Notes: generated from the letters alone by a model not told the origin. Counted from the first letter of the stretch, positions 15,355 to 28,365 are shown. The stretch is 64,000 nt of DNA from Dugong dugon (GCA_030035585.1 CM057475.1:1435501-1499500); one strand, 5' to 3'. Made by a program: numbers and translations.

Positions 15355-15943
15355 AGTGATAGTTAAGATAGTGTGTCAAATTGGCTGGACCATGATTCTC
15401 AGTGCTTATATGTAATCACTCCCATGATTGAATATGCTGTGAGTAGCCAACCAGATGAAAGGGAGTTTCCTTGGGAATGTCGCCTGCATCTGAATATAAG
15501 CAGACGTTCTGGCTTTTTGCTCACTCTTGATCCTGTGGCTGCATCCTGTCATCTCACCGCTGGTTCTTGGGACTTGAGCTGTCAGCTTATCTGCCGAACT
15601 TGGGATTTGTCGACCTTCACAGCTTGTGAGTGGAGCCCTGCTCTCTGACCTGCCAATCTTGGGTTCACCGGCCCCTGAAGATATGTGAATCACAAGAAAC
15701 ATTGTGCTCTTGCCTGCCAATCTTGGAATTCATCGACATTCACAGCCTGTGAGCAGGAGCTCTGCTCTCTGACCTTCCAATCTTGGGCTTACCAGCTTAT
15801 GCAGCTACATGAATTGGGAGAGGCCTCTACCCTGATACACGGAATTGGGACGTTTTAGCCTCTACAATCGTGTGAGCTGTTTCCTTGATATATATATACA
15901 CACTTTACTGATTTTGTTTCTCTAGAGAACCCAGCCTAAGACA
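15355..15943 (+). mobile_element. Solo LTR, ERVL type, with 5-bp target duplication
   Basis: It is flanked on both sides by attac (15350-15354 and 15944-15948), the 5-bp duplication expected of ERVL-class integration. The ends are (A)GTGATAGTTAAG and CCAGCCTAAGACA. The first base looks mutated from the expected T. It is related to the LTR at 567-1047. The middle holds a partial tandem duplication (ctgccaatcttgg...gtgagtggagccctgctctctgacc, then again near 15720-15790). No internal viral genes are present. Confidence 0.88.
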
Positions 15944-15948
15944 ATTAC

Positions 15949-18158
15949 ACTAAATATAAATGTCCTAAATGCACCAGTAAAAGACAGAGTGGCAGAATGA
16001 ATAAATATAATAGATTTAGATACTGTCTATAAGCAACATTCCTGAGACACAAAGACATAAACAAACTAAATCTCAAAGGATGGAAAGAAATATATCAAGC
16101 AAACAATAAACAAAAGAGAGCAGGAGTGAAAATATTAATCTCTGAAAAAAAAGACTTTAAAGCAAAATCTACCATAAAGCATAAGGAATGCCACTCTATA
16201 ATGGCTAAAGTGTCAATACACCAGGAAGACATAACCGTAATAAATATGTATGCACCCACTGACAGGGCTCCAAATACATAAAACAAACTCATAAAACAAA
16301 TACATTAAACAACCAGCACTGAAAAGAGAAATAGACAGTTTCACAATAACTGTAGGAGATTTCAACACACCAATTTCACTGAAGGATAGAAAATCTAGAA
16401 AGAAACTCAATAAAGATACAGAAGATCTCAATGACAAAATCAACCTACTCAACCTCACAGACATACAGAACACTCCACTCAACAGCAGGAAAGTATACAT
16501 TGTTTTCCAACACACATGGAACATTCTCCAGAATAGACCACATTTAGACAACAAAGCAAGCCTCAACAAAATCCAAAACACTAAAACAATACAAAGCATC
16601 TTCTCTGATCATAATGCTATAAAATAGAAATCAATAACAAAAACAGCAACAAAAAAATCAAATACACTGAAACTGAACACCTTGCTTAAAAACTACCAGG
16701 TAATAGAAAAAAATCAAGAATGGAATAAAAAAATCAGAATCAAACGAGAATGAAAACACATCTTATCAACACATTTGGGACACAGCAAAACTAGTGCTTA
16801 GAGGTCATATTATAGCGGTAAACACACACACAAAAAAAGATAAAAACGGCCAAAAAAACCCACTAACCCTACAACTCAAAAATAGAAAGATAACTACAAA
16901 AGAAGCCCACAGGCATCACACGGAAGGAAATAATACAGTTTAGAGCAGAAATAAATGAAACAGAGAATGAAATAAAAACAAACAAACAGAAGACAACAGA
17001 ATCAATAAGACCAAAAAGTTTGGTCCGTAGAGAAATTGACAAAAGAAAACAGGAGAGGAAGCAAAAGACATGTATAAGAAATCAGAGAGGTAGTATCAAA
17101 ATAGACAATTAAAATAAGAGGGATCATAACAGAAAACTATGAAAAATTCACTCAAATTGGAAAACCTAGAGGAAATGGACAAATTTCTGGAAACACACTA
17201 CCTACCTATACTAACACATAGTTAGAAAAACTCAGCCAAACCATAATAAAAGAAGAAATTGAAGTAAAAAAAAAAAAAAAAAAAACTCCCACCAATGCCA
17301 GCAGCAACAACAAAAAAGACCTGACCTGGATGGCTTCACTGGGGAATTCTGCCAAACTATCAAAGAAAAGTTCGCAATTATACAACTCAAATTATTTCAA
17401 AGCATAGAAAAAAAGTTAATACGCTTGAATTCACTCTATGAAGCCAGCATAACCCTGGCCATGCAAAAACACAAAAAACTACAGACATATGCCTCATGAA
17501 CATAGACGCAAAAATTATCAGCAAAATACTAGCCAATATTAATCAACAACATATGAAAAAAAAAAAAACCATCATGACCAAGTGGGATTTAAAACAGTTA
17601 TTCAGGGATAGTTCAACATTAGAAAATCAATGTAATCCACTACATAAATAAAACAAAATAATCCCATGATCATATCAATTGACACAGAAAAGGCATTTGA
17701 CAAACTTCAACAACAATTCCTGATAAAAACTCTTAACCAAATAGGAATAGAAGGGAAATTCCTCCATATAATAAGGGTAATTTGTACAAAACTAACAGCT
17801 TACATCATTCTAAATGGAGAGAGACTGAAAGAACCAGACAAGGATGGCTTTTCTCATCACTCTTATTCAACATTATGCTGCAAGTCCCAACTACATCAAT
17901 AAGGTAAGAAAATAAAGTGCATCCAAATTGGTATGGAAGAGGTAAAACTATACCTATTCGCAGATGATGTCATCTTATACACAGAAAACACCAGATCATC
18001 TCCAAGAAAGTTACTGGAACTAATAGATTTCAGCAAAGTATCAAAATACAATATTAACATACAAAAATCAGTTGGATATCTCTACACCAACAAAGAGAAC
18101 TTCAAAAAAGAATTCAGTAAATAGATGTCATATACAATAGCCCCCAAGAAGATAAAAT
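15949..18158 (+). pseudogene. L1 ORF2 N-terminal to reverse-transcriptase part (in L1-C)
   Basis: Translated fragments give endonuclease-type sequence (16100-16600, with gtaggagatttcaacac for the GDFN region). Later come [16 protein letters not shown] at 17666 and [18 protein letters not shown] at 17936. The FADD catalytic motif of the reverse transcriptase is still readable. Numerous frameshifts and stops are present. The segment ends at the left target duplication of the RTE insertion (aagaagataaaat, 18146-18158). Confidence 0.85.
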
Positions 18159-18981
18159 GTTGTTGTTAGGTGCCATTCAGTTGGCTCCAACTCAGCCACA
18201 CTACGTACAACAGAACAAAACACTGTCCGGTCTTGTGCCATCCTCACAATCGTTTTTATACTTGAGCCCACTGTTGCAGCCACTGTGTCACTGCATCTTG
18301 TTGAGGGTTTTCCTCTTTCTTGCTGACCCTCTACTTTATCAAGCATGATGTCCTCCTCCAGGGACTGATCCCTCCTGATAACACGTCCAAACTATGTGAA
18401 ACGTGATCTCGCCATCCTTGCTTCTAAGGAGCATTCTTGTTGTACTTCTTCCAAGACAGACTTGTTCATTCTTTTGGCATTCCATTGTATGTTCAATATT
18501 TTTCTCTAACACCACAATTCAAAGGCTTCAATTCTTCTTCGGTCTTCCTTACTCATTGTCCAGCTTTCACATGCATATAAGGCAAATGAAAACGCTATGG
18601 CTTAGGTCAGGTGCACCTTAGTCTCCAAGGTGATATCTTTGCTTTTTAACACTTTAAAGAGGTCTTTTGCAGCAGATTTGCCCAATGCAATGCATCTTTT
18701 GATTTCCTGACTGCTGCTTCCATGGGTGTTGATCATGGATCCAAATAAAATGAAATCTTTGACAACTTCCATGTTTTATCCATTTATCATGATGTTGCTT
18801 ATTGGTCCAGTTGCGAGAATTTTTGTTTTCTTTCTGTTGAGGTGTAATCCATACTGAAGGCTGTGCTCTTTGATCTTCATCAGTAAGTACTTCAAGTCCT
18901 CTTCAATTATAGCAAGCAGAATTGAGTCATCTGCATAATGGGGGTTGTTAATGAGTCTTCTCCAATCCAGACACGTGGGGG
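18159..18981 (-). mobile_element. RTE (BovB-like) LINE insertion, 5'-truncated
   Basis: It is flanked by a perfect 13-bp repeat, aagaagataaaat, at 18146-18158 and 18982-18994. Read on the minus strand, the 5' end enters the reverse transcriptase: NNPHYADDSILLAI, then LLMKIKEHSLQYGLHLNRKKTK. The YADD catalytic motif is intact in this piece. The 3' end is the gcacctaacaacaac type shared with afrotherian RTE and AfroSINE tails. The matching position in L1-E (near 37390) has no insertion. Confidence 0.92.
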
Positions 18982-20500
18982 AAGAAGATAAAATACTCAG
19001 AAATAAATCTAACCACGGACATAAAACCAATACAAAGAAAACTACAAAACACTACTGCAAGAAACCAAAAGATACCTACTGAGTGGAAAAACATACCTTG
19101 CTCACGGATAGGAAGACTCAACATTGTGAAAATGTCAATAATCCCCAAAGTGATCTACAGATACAATGCAATCTCGGTTCAGATTCCAATAGCATTCTTT
19201 CAAGACATGGATAACAAAATTACTGCATTTATATGGAAAAGGAAGAGGCCTTGTATAAGCAAAGCATTAATAAAAAAGAAAAAAAGAGTGGGATGCCTCA
19301 CATTACCTGATCTCAGAACCTACTGTACAGACATGGTAGTCAAAACAGAATGGTACTGTACAACAAAAGTCACATAGACCTATGGAACAGAATCGAGAAC
19401 CCAGATGTAAATCCATCCATCTATGAACAGCTGATGTTTGGCAAAGGGCCAAAGTCTACTGAATGGAGAATACACAGTCTTGTTAACAAACAGTGCTGAC
19501 ATACCTAGATGTCCATCTATAGAAAAATGAAACAGGACCCACACACAAAGCTAACTCAAAACGGATCAGAATTAAATATAAAACCTAAAACAATAAGATC
19601 GTGGAAGAAAAAAAAAAGGGACAATGCTAAGGGTCCTAATACATGGCAAAAAGAGAATATACATCATAACTAACAATGCACAGACACCAGAAGATAAACT
19701 AGATAACAGGAAGCACCTAAAACTTAAACTTAAGCTCATCCAAAGACTTGACCAATACAGAAAAAAGAGAACCTAAAGACTGATAAAAAAATTTTTGGCT
19801 ACAACGTTTCTGACAAGGATCTAATTTCTAAAATCTATAGAATAATTCAACATCTCAATAACAAAAAGACAAATAATCCAATTTAAAAATTGGCAAAGGA
19901 TATGAACAAGTACTTCAGCAAAGACATTCAGGCAGCTATCAGACACAAGAAGAAATGCTTGTGATCATAGGCCATTAGAGAAATGCAAACAAAAAAAAAA
20001 CCCAAAATGAGACATCCTCTCACCCAGACATTACTAAAAGCAAGAGAAAAAAATTTTGGACAGGTAGCAAGGAGATTGGAAGCCTTATGCACTGCTGTTG
20101 AGAATGTAAAATGGTGCAAGCACTATGGAAAACGATATGGTGTCTCCTTAAAAAGTAAAAATAGAAACACCATACAATCCAGCAATTCCACTCCTAGGAA
20201 TATATTTTAGAAGAATAAGAGCCATCACACAAGTAGGCATATATACAGGCATTTTCTTTGGAGGATTATTCACAATAGCAAAAAGTTGGAAACAATCCAA
20301 GTGCTCATCAACAGATGAATGGATAAATAAATTATGATACCTACACACAATGGAATACTATGCAATGATAAAGAAAAATTTTGCATCTGTGAAACATCTT
20401 ACAACATGGATGGATCTGGAGGGCATTACACTGAGTGAAATACGTCAATCACAAAAGGACAAATATTGTATGAGACCACTATTATAAAAACCCAACAAAA
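18982..20500 (+). pseudogene. L1 ORF2 C-terminal part (in L1-C)
   Basis: It continues ORF2 after the RTE insertion. The 19126-19377 piece reads [11 protein letters not shown], then FIWKRKRPCISKALI, matching the thumb/post-RT region. Further on come the conserved ENVKW...-type text and the ending that corresponds to cacacaatggaatactatg...aaagaacaatgatg. Frames are broken throughout. Confidence 0.85.
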
Positions 20501-21490
20501 GGTTTACGCACAAAAAAAAAACAATCTTTGATGGTTATGAGTGAGGGGAGCGTTCGGGAGGAGAGAAATCACTAACTTGATGGTAGGCAACTGTTAACAT
20601 GGGTGAAGGGAAATAGAACCCACAACCTAGGGGAATCCAGAACAACTCGACCAAGGCAAAATCATAGAAGCTTCCTAGACACATCCGAACACCCTGAGGC
20701 ACTGAATTAGTGGGGCTGAGGGCTAGGGACCATGTTCTCTGGGGACATCTAGGTCAATTGGCATAACATAGTTCATAAAGAAAATGTTCCACACCCTACT
20801 TTTTTGAGCAGAATCTGGGGTCTTAAAAGCTTATGAGCAGCCATCTAAGATTCATCTATTGGTCCCATCACGTTCTGAGCAAAGGAGAATGATGAAAACC
20901 AAAGACACAAGAAAAATATTATTCCAAAGGACTCATGGGCCACATGAACCACAGCTTCCACTAGCCTGAGCCAAAAATCTAGATGGTGTGAGGCTACCAC
21001 TACCAACAGCTCAAAAAAGGATCACAATAGAGGGTTCCAGAAACAGCAGGAGAAAAATGTAGAAAAAAATCCAAATTCACAAAAAAAAAAAAGACTAGAC
21101 TTACTGGTCTGACAGAGGCTGGGGTTGTCCCTGAGAATATGGCCCAGACACTGTGTTGAGTACTGAAGCCACTCCTGAAGTCGACCTTTCAGGCAAAGAT
21201 TAGATAGGCCTATTAAAAAAAACACGTGAGGAAACGTGCTTCCTAGTTCAATCAAGTATACAAGACCAAACAGGTAACATCTGCCCAAAAGCAAAGATGA
21301 AACGGCAGAAAGGCACAGGAAAACTGGATGTATGGACACAGAGAACTCCAGGTGGAAAAGGAGTGGGGAAGAGTTTGGACATATCATAAGGATTGCAACC
21401 AATGTCACAAAACAATTTGTGTATAAATTTTTGAATTAGAAACGACTTTGTGCTATAAACTTTCATCTACGACAATAAAATTTAAAAAAT

Positions 21491-22019
21491 TAAGGGAAAG
21501 GGCAAACGAGTTTTTTTAGCTCTTCTTATTAGAATCAGTTAAAAATTTAAAAAATCTATAATCAACTCTGCCACTGTCTGTAAGCAATGCTGAATCTATA
21601 TTGGTTTCTGTTATTTCATTTGTAAAATGAGGATATTTTGAGTTTGATAAAACTCACTGTAGGGAATATTCTGGAAAGAGACAAAAGAAATGTAGCTAAT
21701 TATACAACCATCCACATAAAATAATTAACATAAATGGGGGGAGGTAAATTCTAAAGATAATTAGTACTTGGGAACCAGCTAGATATGGAATGCCAGAGAG
21801 AAAGACAGATTACGAAGGCATCCTGTTGATGGATAGTGCTATACCAGGGATTGGCAGTGCAGGTTGGGAAAACTGCACATTCACCTTGAAAATTCTATAA
21901 GATATCCAGAGAGATACAGAATAAGAGCTTGGATGCACTGATCTATGCTTTAGATGGGAAATCAGGATAGGCAGTTAAATTTCTGAGTCATTATTTCACT
22001 GATATAGGGCATTTCAAGG
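21491..22019. other. Unassigned sequence after L1-C
   Basis: The first 75 bases resemble the flank of L1-E at 39945-40030. Nothing else is recognised. Confidence 0.4.
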
Positions 22020-22105
22020 GCCACTGGTGGTTCAGTGGGAGAGTTCTCACATTCCATGTAGAAGCCCAGGGTTTGTTTCTTGCTAATGTAACTTATGTGT
22101 AGTAA
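22020..22105 (+). repeat. AfroSINE 5' fragment
   Basis: The stretch ccactggtggttcagtgggagagttctcacattccatgtagaagcccaggg matches the head of the SINE at 13570 and stops early. Confidence 0.7.
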
Positions 22106-22119
22106 AATTTTGTTGAAAA

Positions 22120-22458
22120 TAATTTAAAAATGTTTGTAGCAGTACATCAACAGGGAACTGCCAGAAATTCAAGCCAGATTTAGAAGAGGACATGGAATGA
22201 GGGATACCATTACTGATGTCAGACGGATCTTGGATGGAAGCAGAGAATTTCAGAAAGATGTTTACCTGTGTTTTATGGACTACGCAAAGGCATTTGACTG
22301 TGTGGATTATAACAAATTAGGGATAACATTGCAAAGAATGGAAATTCCAGACTAGTTAATTGTGCTCATGTAGAACAGATACATAGAACAAGCAGAAGTC
22401 CTTTGAACAGAACAAGGGGATACTACATGGTTTAAAATCAGGAAAGGTGTGGAGAAGA
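22120..22458 (+). mobile_element. RTE (BovB-like) reverse-transcriptase fragment next to satellite
   Basis: One open frame reads RELPEIQARFRRGHGMRDT, then FQKDVYLCFMDYAKAFDCVD and NKLGITLQRM. This matches the RTE/BovB reverse transcriptase around its first catalytic Asp (FMDYAKAFD). Stops follow. The element is truncated at both ends, and its right side passes directly into the 11-bp satellite. Confidence 0.85.
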
Positions 22459-22459
22459 C

Positions 22460-25400
22460 ATTGTTGAATAGATGTGGAATCAGTGTCAAATAGACGTAGA
22501 ATAGATGTGGAATAAATCAAGTGGTATAGACGTGGAATAGACGATGTGGAACATATGTGGAATAGATATGGAATAGATGTGGAACATACTTGGAATAGAT
22601 GATGTGGAATAGATGTGGCACAGGCACAAAATAAACACAGAATAGATGCTGAATAGATTTTGAATACATGATATGGAATAGTCGTGGAATATTTGTGGGA
22701 AATATGTGTATTAGGTGTGAAATAGGTGTGGAATAGACGTCAAATAGATTTGGAATAGATGTCAAATAGATGTGGAATAAATCAATTGTTCCACATTGTC
22801 TATTCCATTTGATTTTTCCACATCTATTCCATGTCTATTTGACATCTATTACTCATCTATTCCACTTGTATTCCAGCACTATTAGACCTCTATTCCACCT
22901 CTATACTACATCTATTATCCCATTATTCCACATCATCTATTACACACCTATTCCACAGCGATTTCACATCTACTCCATGGCTATTCTACCACTATTCCAC
23001 TTCTACAACACCATTATTCCACCTCTTCTCCATATCTATTTCACATCATCTATTCTCCATCTATTCCATGTCTATTCAACATTTATTCTATGCCTATTTC
23101 ACCACTATTCCACCTCAATCCATATCTATTCAACTTCTATTCCCCATGTTCCACATCGTCTTTTCCACATCTGTTCCACATGAAGTATTCCACGTCTATT
23201 TCACCTCTATTCCACGTGTATTCCACTTCCATTCCACCTGTATCCCATATGTACTCCACATCTATTTGACATCTATTTCACATATGTTCCACATCATATA
23301 TTCCTTGTCGATTCCACATCATTTATTTAACGTCTATTCTCCATCGAGTTCATGTGTATTTTTGTCTATTCCATGACTCTTCCACATCTATGCCACATGT
23401 ATTCTACGTCCCTTATACGCCTATTCTACCTCTATTCAATGTCTTTTCCATATCTAATCCACAACTATTCCATGCCTATTCCACCTGTATTCAACATCTA
23501 TTCCACCTCTATTTCACATCTATTCCACATCTGTTCTGTCTATTCCACATGTATTCCACATCTATTCTGTCTATTCCATGTCTATTCCAACTCTTTTCCA
23601 CCTCTATTCCATACCTATTTGACATACGTTCCACATTGTCTATTCTATGTCTATTGTACATCATTTACTCCAAGTCTACTACATGTGTATTCCTCGTCTA
23701 TTCCACATCTATGTCCAATCTACTCCACCTCTATTCCACATGTATTACACATCTATTCTACCTCTATTCCACGCCTATTCCACTTCTATACCAAATCTAT
23801 TCCATACCTATTCCACCACTATTACGTCTGTATTCTACATATGTTCCACATCATCTATTGCACATCATCTATTCCACGTCTAATCCATGTCTATTCAGCA
23901 TCTATTCCTTGTCTATTCCACATCTATTTCACGTTTATTCCACCATTATTCCTCCTGTATTCCTTGTCTATTCCACATCTATTTCACGTTACACATTGTC
24001 TATTCTATCTCTAATCCACATGATTTATTCCATGTCTACTTGACATCTATTCCACAGCTCTTCCACATCCATTCAACTATTCCTCATCATTACCACATCG
24101 TCTATTCCACTTCTATTCCTCCTAATTCCATATCTATTCCACATCATCTAGTCCACGTCTATTCCACTTGTACTTCACCTATATTCCATGTCTATTGCAC
24201 ATCTATTACACATCTATCCCCCGACATCTATTCCACGACTATTCCATGTCTATTCCACATCTATTCCTTGTATATTCAATATCTACGTCACAACTCTTCC
24301 ACTTCTATTCCACCTTAATTTCATCTCGCTTCCACATCTATTCCCCATATATTCAATATCTATGTCACAACTCTTCCACTTCTATTCCAACTTAATTTCA
24401 TCTCGCTTCCACATCTATTCCCCATGATCTAATCCACTATTCCTCATCTATTCCCCCTCTACTCCAAGTCTATTCCACCTCTATTCTACAAGTATTCCAC
24501 AACTATTCTACATTGATTTCACATGTTCCACATCGTCTGTTCCTTGTTGATTCCATATCATTTATTCTATGTCTAATCCACTTCTATGCCACATTTATTC
24601 CATCTCTATTCCACATCTATTATACCTCTATTCTACCTCTGTTCCACCTCTATTCTTACTCTAGTCCACACATATTTAAATTCTATTCCACATCATCTAT
24701 TCCTTGTCTATTCCACCTGAATTCCACACCTATTCCACATCAACTCCACGTAGTTTCCACATGTACTCCACGTCTATTCCACATCTATTTCTCATCTCTT
24801 TCTTGTATTCCATTTCTATTCCACGTATATTCCACAGGTATTCCACGTCTATTCCAACTCTATTATATGCCTATTCCACATAAATTCCACATCTGTTCTA
24901 AGTTTTTGAAACATTTATTCCACCACTATTCCACCTTTATTCCGCTTCTTTTCCATATCTCCTCATCATCTATTCCACATTTACTCCATGTTCTCTTTTC
25001 CACATCCATTCCACATGATTTATTCCACATCTATTGCACAACTATTCCATCTCTATTCCAGATCTGTTCCACCTCTGTTCCATACCTATTCCAAGTACAT
25101 TCCACATCATCTATTCTTTTGCCAACTCCACATCATTTATTCCAAGTCTATTTCATATGTATTCCTCGTCTATTCCACATCTATTCCATATCTATGCCAA
25201 ATCTGTTTAACCTCTATTCCAGGTCCATTACACATGTATTCTACCACTATTCCAATTATATTCCACATCTAATCAACATCTATTGCACATATATTCCATG
25301 TCATCTATTCCATGCCTGATCCACGTCTATTAGATGTCTATTCAACATCTATATCACGTCTACTCAACTTCTATTCTTTCTCTACTACACATCTATTCCA

Positions 25401-26745
25401 CATCATTTATTCCAGGTCTATTCCACCTCTATTCCAAATACATCCCACATCGTCTATTCTTTGTCAATTCCACATCATTTATTCCACTTCTATCTGATAT
25501 GTATTCATTATCTATTCCACATCTACTCAACTGGTATTCCATGTCCATTACACATGTATTCTACCTCTATTCCAAGTGTATTCCATATCTATTCCACATC
25601 TGTTCCACACCTAATCCACGTCTATTCAATGTCTATTCAATATCTATATCACATCTATGCCACTTCTATTCCATCTCTATTTTTTCCTCTATTCCACATC
25701 ATTTATTCCACATCTATTCCACGTGTTTCACGACTATGCCGCATCTATTCCGCCTCCATTCCATGTCTATTCAACATCTATTCTACCTCCATTCCACTTC
25801 TATTCCACACCTGTCCCCCATCTATTACACACCTAGTCTACATCGTCTATTCCACATCTAGTCTATGTCTATTCCAAGTCTATTCCACAACTATTGTACC
25901 TCTATTCCACATCTATTACTCCTCTATTCCATGTCTATTTCACACCTATTTCACATATACTCCATATACCTTCAACATCTATTCCAAATCATCTCTTCCA
26001 TGACTACTGCACCTCTATTCCACATCTATTCCATCTCTATTCCACCTCTATTCCACATCTATACCATGCCATCTATTCCATGCCTATTCCACATCTATTC
26101 CTCCTACGTTCCACATCACCTATTCCACGTCTACTGCACATTATTCATTTCACATCGGTTCCACAACTATTTCACATGTATTCTGTATCTATTCCACGTC
26201 TATTCCACGACTATGCCACATCTATTCCACCCGTATTTCACATCTGTTATGCATCTATCTCTTCCAAGTCTTCTCCATGTCTTTTCCACACCTTTTACAC
26301 ATCTATTCACTGTCTCTTCCACGTCTATTCCCGGACTACTCCATGTCTATTCCACATCTATTTTCCTGTATTCCACATCTATTCCACATGTATTCTGAAT
26401 CTATTCCACATCTTGTATTGCATGTCTATTCCACATGTATTCCACTTCTTTTCCAAGTCTGTAACACCTCTTTTCCATGTATATTCCACACCTATTCCAC
26501 ATCTATTCAACATCTATTCCATATCATCTTTTCCACATTGAACTCCAATCTATTTCCCATCTACTCCACGTCTATTCCACATATATTTCACATCTATTCC
26601 ACATCACCTTTCCACATCTATTCCACATCTATTCCATGACTATTCCACCACTATTCCAACTCTATTCCATATATATTCCACTTCTATTTCACATCATTCC
26701 ACATATTCCACATTGTCTATTCCACACCTCTTTCACATCTATGCC
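22460..26745. repeat. 11-bp satellite array (tattccacatc), 4.3 kb, with orientation switch
   Basis: Degenerate tandem copies of an 11-bp unit fill this stretch. From 22460 to about 22785 the unit is in the gatgtggaata orientation; after about 22788 it is tattccacatc. The hinge lies around caattg at 22783-22788. Because 3 x 11 = 33, all three plus frames encode the same 11-residue repeat (YSTSIPHLFHI) with no stop in the consensus. Long overlapping open frames of up to 268 codons result from this. They have no unique start, domain or codon structure, so I treat them as non-coding. Confidence 0.95.
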
Positions 26746-27844
26746 CATCATGCACTGCACATTCTTGGGGAGCCTGGTGCTAATCCATTTGTAAAGGACC
26801 AGTTTCTTGGTTGGGGTTTCATATGCTGCAGAGCAGCTCCCTTGCTGATCTATTGAAAGTAAGCCCTCTACACAAGGGATTGTCTTATGTTTTCACAATT
26901 GTATCCCTCTCTCTAGCATTCACTCTCCTTCCCAGGGGTGTCCTGTGGTGTCGCTGCTGCCAGCCACCATCTTCACCACGACATTTTGGTGACCCTGTGA
27001 CCCCCGCTCTGTGAGAGTGGAGCAGTGGTGGGTCTCACGCACGCGAATATGACCGGCTGATCGGTGGGTAGTCACACATCCTGCCACGGGGCTTCTCGGG
27101 CCAGGAGATGGCACGTGCGTGCATGCGTGCATGCATGCAGAGGGGGTGTACGTGCGCCACTCCGCGTAGGGGGATGCTCCCGTGGTGACTGCACTTCACT
27201 GCCCTCTCTTCTCTCCACACCCCGCCAGGGTGCACTGTCCCCCCAGGCTGGGCTGGGCTGGGGTGCGGAAGAGGTGGCAGGGGACAGCAGAGGCCTTGGC
27301 AGTGAGAAGCGGCCCTCGGCCCCTCTCCCAGGCGGCATCATGGGCTGGATGGCTAGCGGCTTCACACACGCTTGCGCAGCTGATGCCCTTAGTCCGTGTT
27401 TCCGAATCCTCTCTTCCCTGCCGGTGGGTGCAGTGACGGGGAGGTCTAGGGCCTGATATTACATGCCCTTGTGCCCCACCCATCTCCCCAAGGTCCAGGT
27501 TGACCAGGCGGGTTGATCCAGTCTGAATCTCGGGTTTGTGCGGGGGGTGACGGAGGAAAGAGTGAGGCGCCGGCAGTGTAGTGGTGAGGCAGAGGGTCCA
27601 AGGCCGTGGCCACACATCCCATAGGTCTCAGACCCTTGGACCCCGGCCAGGGAACCAGGGTGGACCAGCACTGCGATGAGATGATTGAACCCGACTCAGT
27701 CTGTTTCCGAAGAGGTGGACTTAAGTTTTTTTTTCTTTTTCCCACCCCCAAAGATCCAGGTAGACCAGATATCTCGCTTAGGGTCTTAGTCCTGCCTCCT
27801 TGGCGAAGCTGCAGTTCAATTGATTTTGTGGCTATGTTGGCTGT
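26746..27844. other. GC-rich sequence with weak internal repeats
   Basis: No gene is recognised. CpG and G/C-rich segments occur around 27000-27650. Motifs like cccaaggtccaggttgaccag (27490) and ccccaaagatccaggtagac (27748) suggest a degenerate long tandem repeat. The open frames conflict between strands and show no known domain. Confidence 0.4.
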
Positions 27845-28365
27845 ATGGATCCATCAATGTGTTGTGTTGTGCATGTTGTGTCTGCATACGTGTCTTATGT
27901 CTGTGTGTGTTGTGGGTGTGTTGTGTGTCCATGTCTAACTGTGCATGTTTCTGTCTGCATCTCTGTGGATGCTGTGTGTGTGTTGTGGGTTTGTGCGTGA
28001 CCGTTCCATATGCTTTGTCTGTGTGTGTGTCTGAGTGTGTCAGTGTGTGTTCATGTATTTTGGTGTGTGTTGTGTGTGTCTGAATGTCCGCGTCTGTGTC
28101 TGTGAGTGTGCTATGTATTGTGCGGGTGTGTGCATGTGCGCATGTGTTGTGTCTCTGTGTCTGAGTGTGTGTTATTTGTGTATTTTGTGTGTGCTGCATG
28201 TCAGTGTGTGCATCTCTGCGTGTGCTATGTATTGTGTGTGTGTGTTCACACGTTTTTCTGTGTATTGTGTATGTCCATTCTATGTGTATTTTTTGTGTTG
28301 TTTGTGGATTGCAGGTTAGATTTCATGTTTGTGTGTGCACGTGTGTGTGTGCATGTGTCTGTGTC
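27845..28365 (+). repeat. Degenerate TG-rich microsatellite
   Basis: About 500 bases are dominated by tgtgtg/tgtgtctgtg and gtgtgttgtgtgtg words. The open frames across it, rich in Cys and Val, are composition artefacts. Confidence 0.9.

Larger units (their letters stand above)
14270..21490 (+). mobile_element. L1 LINE (L1-C), 5'-truncated, with nested LTR and RTE
   Basis: It starts inside ORF1 (about 14270) and runs through ORF1, ORF2 and a full 3' UTR to an A-rich end near 21490. It is broken by an LTR at 15355-15943, close to the start of ORF2, and by an RTE element at 18159-18981 in the reverse transcriptase region. About 85 bp of downstream flank (21480-21565) also resembles the flank of L1-E (39945-40030). 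This supports L1-C and L1-E being duplicates of one insertion rather than independent copies. Confidence 0.9.

Noticed and set aside
22770..26541. Long open frames (up to 268 codons) on the plus strand
   Set aside because: They arise from an 11-bp unit lacking stops in all plus frames. Several overlap in different frames with the same peptide repeat, so they are not genes.
22460..26745. Similarity of attcc words to human (GGAAT)n satellite II/III
   Set aside because: The period is 11, not 5, and the recurrent tattccacatc unit does not reduce to GGAAT.
22460..26745. CRISPR-like repeat-spacer array
   Set aside because: There are no unique spacers of constant size, units are degenerate and contiguous, and the surrounding DNA is mammalian.
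27820..28319. Cys/Val-rich frames (up to 111 codons)
   Set aside because: They follow from TG microsatellite composition.
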